Source: Thermofilaceae archaeon
Lineage (GTDB): Archaea; Thermoproteota; Thermoprotei; Thermofilales; Thermofilaceae
Direction: 5' to 3'
Assembly (NCBI GenBank): GCA_027017025.1
Contig: JALURH010000075.1
Span: 1,154 to 14,417, forward strand
DNA: 13,264 nt
Positions 12,444 to 13,264 of this stretch are shown piece by piece. A program made the translations under genes and the position numbers. A model generated the notes under the pieces. It was not told the origin of the DNA and did no database searches. It was given only the letters and a program-made list of their open reading frames with translations. The first letter of the stretch is position 1; every line of letters begins with the position of its first letter.

Positions 12444-13264
12444 ATGATAATAGAAGTAAAAGAAGCGATGTTCGTTTCACTACAGTTAGAGCCGTTAATA
12501 ATACTCTATGGCCTCGTTCTCCTATTCCTAGTACTACTCCTCGCTTCTGCGATAAAGATAGTGCCACAATTCGAGAGAGTAGTTGTATTAAGGCTTGGTA
12601 AAATCATAGGTGTCAGGGGTCCGGGAGTAGTTTTCTTAATACCCTTTATTGATAGAGGTATTAGAGTTGACCTTAGGGAGCGCTACCTAGAAGTTACTAG
12701 ACAAACCTGTATAACTCAAGACAACGCTCCAGTAGACATAGATTTCCTCATATATTTTAAGGTGATAGATCCGGAGAAATCTATTTTAGCTGTACAGGAT
12801 TTTGAGGGAGCAGCTATAGGTATAGCTACCACTACGCTGAGAGCCGTGGTCGGGGATATCGAACTTGACGCTGTCTTAGCCAGGAGGGAATACATAAACA
12901 ATGTTCTAAGGGAGAAGCTAGACGAAGTAACACAGAGATGGGGGGTAAAGGTAACAGCTGTTGAAATACGCGAAATCATGCCGCCTAGGGAGGTTCAGGA
13001 TGCTATGGTTAAACAGATTAGTGCTGAGAGAACGAGGAGAGCTATGATCCTGGAAGCGGAAGGTAAGCGTGAATCCTTGATAAGAGTAGCTGAAGGCGAA
13101 AAGGAGTCAGCCATACTTAAAGCTGAGGGTGAGAAGAGGGCTGCTATACTTAGAGCAGAGGGTATAGCTCAAGCTCTCAACACTATCAATGAGGCTGCTG
13201 CAAAACTTGACCCCAAGGCACTGCTCCTACAATACCTCGAGGCGTGGAAAGAGGTAGCTGCTTC
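12444..13264 (+). CDS. Stomatin/SPFH-domain membrane protein (slipin), 3' end outside window
   Basis: Membrane scaffold protein of the stomatin family and expected partner and substrate of the NfeD protease encoded just upstream. The 273 full codons visible from ATG 12444 show a hydrophobic hairpin or span at 16-37 (LIILYGLVLLFLVLLLASAI), then KIVPQFERVVVLRLGKIIG (38-56) and RGPGVVFLIPFID, the hallmark start of the SPFH/band 7 domain, which runs to about 190 with QDNAPVDIDFLIYFKV and WGVKVTAVEIREI. A coiled-coil follows, with 11-12-residue repeats of the form AEGEKESAILK (about 204-240). The C-terminal end lies beyond 13264. Start: ATG 12444 is first; ATG 12468 (residue 9) is also possible; neither has a good ribosome site. 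A 23-base gap after nfeD indicates cotranscription. Confidence 0.94.
   Translation, partial: MIIEVKEAMFVSLQLEPLIILYGLVLLFLVLLLASAIKIVPQFERVVVLRLGKIIGVRGPGVVFLIPFIDRGIRVDLRERYLEVTRQTCITQDNAPVDIDFLIYFKVIDPEKSILAVQDFEGAAIGIATTTLRAVVGDIELDAVLARREYINNVLREKLDEVTQRWGVKVTAVEIREIMPPREVQDAMVKQISAERTRRAMILEAEGKRESLIRVAEGEKESAILKAEGEKRAAILRAEGIAQALNTINEAAAKLDPKALLLQYLEAWKEVAA

Noticed and set aside
12716..12979. Minus-strand open frame of 87 codons
   Set aside because: Antisense to the SPFH domain of the stomatin gene, Ser/Thr-rich as expected from a shadow frame.
13040..13175. DNA repeats near the right edge
   Set aside because: These are only the coding reflection of the AEGEK-type heptad-like repeats of the stomatin coiled-coil, not a separate repeat element.

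Overview
The window looks like chromosome from a thermophilic or hyperthermophilic crenarchaeon, probably of the Desulfurococcales type. This is inference. The DNA is AT-rich, Arg is mostly AGA/AGG and Ile mostly ATA. Several starts are GTG or TTG. TATA boxes sit about 25-31 bases before start codons, as in leaderless archaeal transcripts, while other genes carry GGTG-type ribosome sites. The gene content also fits: an archaeal-style sugar nucleotidyltransferase beside glmS, a Ras-like GTPase, and an nfeD-stomatin pair. I cannot name the species.

Bases 1-4666, minus strand: a five-gene, tightly spaced operon read right to left. It holds an unrecognised 257-residue protein, glmS (glutamine to glucosamine-6-phosphate), a sugar-1-phosphate nucleotidyltransferase with a left-handed beta-helix tail, a four-helix membrane protein, and a family 2 glycosyltransferase cut by the window edge. 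The set suggests making an activated (amino)sugar and using it for surface glycans or protein glycosylation.

Bases 4667-6209: a short divergent promoter built on a self-complementary TTTAAA drives the glmS operon leftward and a helix-turn-helix protein plus a helical protein rightward. Convergent to these is a minus-strand pair of small unknown proteins (98 and 48 residues); the 48-residue gene is easily missed.

Bases 6210-7710: a divergent intergenic region with two inverted repeats, then a PLP aminotransferase and T-rich DNA that probably ends its transcript.

Bases 7741-11020: the least explained part. It contains a Ras-like GTPase whose catalytic Gln position appears to be Glu, then a CxxC/HxxH protein whose long open frame has no ATG, GTG or TTG start, then a methyltransferase-like Rossmann protein overlapping it by ATGA, then, behind its own TATA box, a 366-residue protein without cysteine. 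The first three look translationally coupled and are my best candidate for an undescribed system.

Bases 11021-13264: a gap of about 155 bases with a possible transposase (TnpB) tail remnant and a perfect hairpin, then a membrane-bound NfeD-type serine protease and a stomatin/SPFH protein that runs off the right edge, a known archaeal partner pair. I saw no tRNA, rRNA, CRISPR array or intact mobile element.
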